Shown here: positions 62,796 through 64,000 of the stretch, piece by piece
How positions within the stretch are numbered: position 1 is the stretch's first letter
How the letters are laid out: the number at the start of each line of letters is the position of its first letter
Assembly: GCF_021491375.1 (NCBI RefSeq)
Contig: NZ_JAKEVY010000005.1
Span: 232,920-296,919, forward strand
DNA length: 64,000 nucleotides
Origin: Flavihumibacter fluminis
Lineage (GTDB): Bacteria > Bacteroidota > Bacteroidia > Chitinophagales > Chitinophagaceae
Direction: 5' to 3'
Program-made: the position numbers and the translations under genes
The notes under the pieces: model-generated
The model's input: the letters and a program-made list of their open reading frames with translations, nothing else
Databases searched by the model: none
What the model was told of the DNA's origin: nothing

Positions 62796-63914
62796 ATGCG
62801 TCGAACGAAAGTTGCCATCCTGGGTTCCGGGTTCATTGCCGACATCCATTTTGAAAGTTACCACCGCTTTGTTCCGGAAGCTGAAGTAGTTGCGGTCTAT
62901 TCCCGCGATATCAATAAAGCCCGGGCCTTCGCCGATAAACACAAGATTCCCCAATTCTATTCCGATATAGATGAACTGCTCGAAAAATCGGGCGTAGAAG
63001 TAGTAGATATCTGCCTTCCCAATTTCAAACATTGCGAGGCTACCCTTAAAGCTGCTGCTGCCGGTAAACATGTCATCATTGAAAAGCCCCTGGCGGTTAC
63101 CCTCGAGGAAGCGGATTCCATGATCGAGGCCTGCAAAAAGGCCAAAGTGAAACTGATGTACGCCGAGGAGCTCTGCTTTGCTCCCAAATACGAACGCGTT
63201 CGCCATATGGTAAAGGAAGGTGGAGTAGGGGATATCTATATGCTCAAGCAGGGGGAGAAACATTCGGGTCCGCATAGCGACTGGTTCTACGATAAAAACC
63301 TCTCCGGCGGTGGGGTCCTGATGGATATGGGCTGTCATGCTATTGCCTGGTTTCGCTGGATGCTGAACAATTGCAAGGCAACCAGTGTCTATGCTACGAT
63401 GGCAACTGTTTACCACAAGGGTCGCACCGTTTGCGAGGATAATTCAGTGGTGATTATCGAGTTTGAAAATGGCGTGATCGGGGTAGCAGAAAACAGCTGG
63501 GCTAAACATGGCGGTATGGATGATCGTTGTGAAGTGTATGGTACCGGCGGTGTGGTGTATGCAGATCTCTTCATGGGCAATGCAGCTGTTTCCTACAGTA
63601 AACACGGTTATGGCTATGCGATGGAAAAAGCAGATACCACCATTGGCTGGAGCTTCACCATTTTCGAAGAGGTTTTCAACCAGGGTTACCCGCATGAACT
63701 AAGGCATTTCATTCAATGTGTGCAGAACGATACCCAGCCCATGGTTACCGGTGAAGATGGTCGCGCTGTGCTGGAAATCATCTATGCAGCCTATGCTTCC
63801 GCCGCAGAGGGTAAAAAGATTTACCTGCCTTTCCATCCGAAGGTGGACCGGCCCATTGATTTGTGGTTAGCGGGTAAGCATTCATCCAACCACGTATATG
63901 AAGTAGCTGATTAA
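62796..63914 (+). CDS. Gfo/Idh/MocA family oxidoreductase
   Basis: 372-residue NAD(P)-dependent sugar or inositol dehydrogenase family member. Rossmann motif KVAILGSGFIADIHFESY at the N-terminus, then VVDICLPNFKHCEATLKAAA, the EKP motif in HVIIEKPLAVTLEEADSMI and the C-terminal domain with GGGVLMDMGCHAIAWFRWML (conserved Asp/His) and FENGVIGVAENSW. No Tat signal, so it is cytosolic. The substrate is not readable. Divergent from the 61972 gene with ~104 bases between starts. Confidence 0.9.
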   Translation: MRRTKVAILGSGFIADIHFESYHRFVPEAEVVAVYSRDINKARAFADKHKIPQFYSDIDELLEKSGVEVVDICLPNFKHCEATLKAAAAGKHVIIEKPLAVTLEEADSMIEACKKAKVKLMYAEELCFAPKYERVRHMVKEGGVGDIYMLKQGEKHSGPHSDWFYDKNLSGGGVLMDMGCHAIAWFRWMLNNCKATSVYATMATVYHKGRTVCEDNSVVIIEFENGVIGVAENSWAKHGGMDDRCEVYGTGGVVYADLFMGNAAVSYSKHGYGYAMEKADTTIGWSFTIFEEVFNQGYPHELRHFIQCVQNDTQPMVTGEDGRAVLEIIYAAYASAAEGKKIYLPFHPKVDRPIDLWLAGKHSSNHVYEVAD

Positions 63915-64000
63915 TTACTTACTAAACGTGGTTTCCATTGATCAGGTAACAGACTTCTCAACTCACTTGTTTTTGTCATCGGCATGCGTTCCAGAATATC
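63911..64000 (-). CDS. C-terminal fragment of a transposase, probably IS66-type (continues beyond window)
   Basis: The last 29 codons and stop are open to the window edge on the minus strand: DILERMPMTKTSELRSLLPD then QWKPRLVSN. The pattern L-x-R-x-P, then LxxLLPxxW, is the typical end of IS66-family transposases. The stop overlaps the oxidoreductase stop by 4 bases. The rest lies outside the window. Confidence 0.45.
   Translation of the reverse strand, partial: DILERMPMTKTSELRSLLPDQWKPRLVSN

Overview
The window reads as a chromosome segment from a Bacteroidota bacterium, most likely family Chitinophagaceae. Supporting signs are a SusC/SusD pair with surface glycan-binding lipoproteins, a hybrid two-component regulator, a PorP/SprF-type outer-membrane protein of type IX secretion systems, many genes with weak ribosome binding sites, and Bacteroidota-type -7 boxes (TAnnTTTG).

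Layout. 1-8.1 kb holds housekeeping and regulatory genes: the end of a 3-methyladenine DNA glycosylase gene, porP/sprF, upp, anmK, a four-gene envelope-sensing operon (LiaF-like, DUF4288-like, LytS-type kinase, LytTR regulator) and adenine deaminase. 8.2-16.1 kb holds two tandem paralog pairs: two LolA-like periplasmic proteins, then two ~1030-residue BNR/Asp-box beta-propeller proteins. 16.1-22.3 kb holds small and accessory genes, including a dead VapC next to its antitoxin, a TraB/GumN operon and an intact VapBC50-like toxin-antitoxin pair. 22.4-29.6 kb is a tightly packed minus-strand cluster, AT-richer by eye, of cupin, AraC, hypothetical and membrane genes, some broken. 30.1-38.4 kb is a plus-strand glycosidase run (GH29, GH95, GH3). 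It converges on a minus-strand polysaccharide utilisation locus at 38.4-51.8 kb: a hybrid regulator, SusC, SusD, two IPT/TIG glycan-binding lipoproteins and a clan-A glycosidase. 51.9-53.5 kb has a RibD/DHFR-like reductase and an NHL propeller protein. 53.5-58.2 kb is leuC-leuD-cimA-leuB. 58.4-61.6 kb is a second packed cluster of small hypothetical genes, several decayed. The window ends with an outer-membrane protein, a Gfo/Idh/MocA oxidoreductase and the last 29 codons of what looks like an IS66-type transposase.

How the genes work together. The 30-52 kb block is a fucose-releasing glycan-degradation system: fucosidases and a GH3 enzyme trim oligosaccharides, SusC/D and the lipoproteins capture and import them, and the hybrid regulator senses the product. 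The leu operon carries a Leptospira-type citramalate synthase, so LeuCD and LeuB probably serve both leucine synthesis and the pyruvate/citramalate route to isoleucine.

Most unusual observations. A composite intergenic module occurs twice in the same orientation, 32 kb apart (29.69-30.03 kb and 61.58-61.95 kb). It is a ~95-bp conserved element followed ~150 bp later by a strictly 11-nt-periodic degenerate array. Each copy sits at the 5' edge of one of the two decaying minus-strand clusters. Other points: a gene split at an A8 tract containing a perfect dnaX-type slippery heptamer, a small membrane protein resembling cytochrome oxidase subunit I without its haem histidines, an in-frame chimeric gene, a DUF2809 gene broken by one TAG, a VapC with deletion plus catalytic-site substitution, and a 15-bp perfect hairpin inside the first codons of an open frame.
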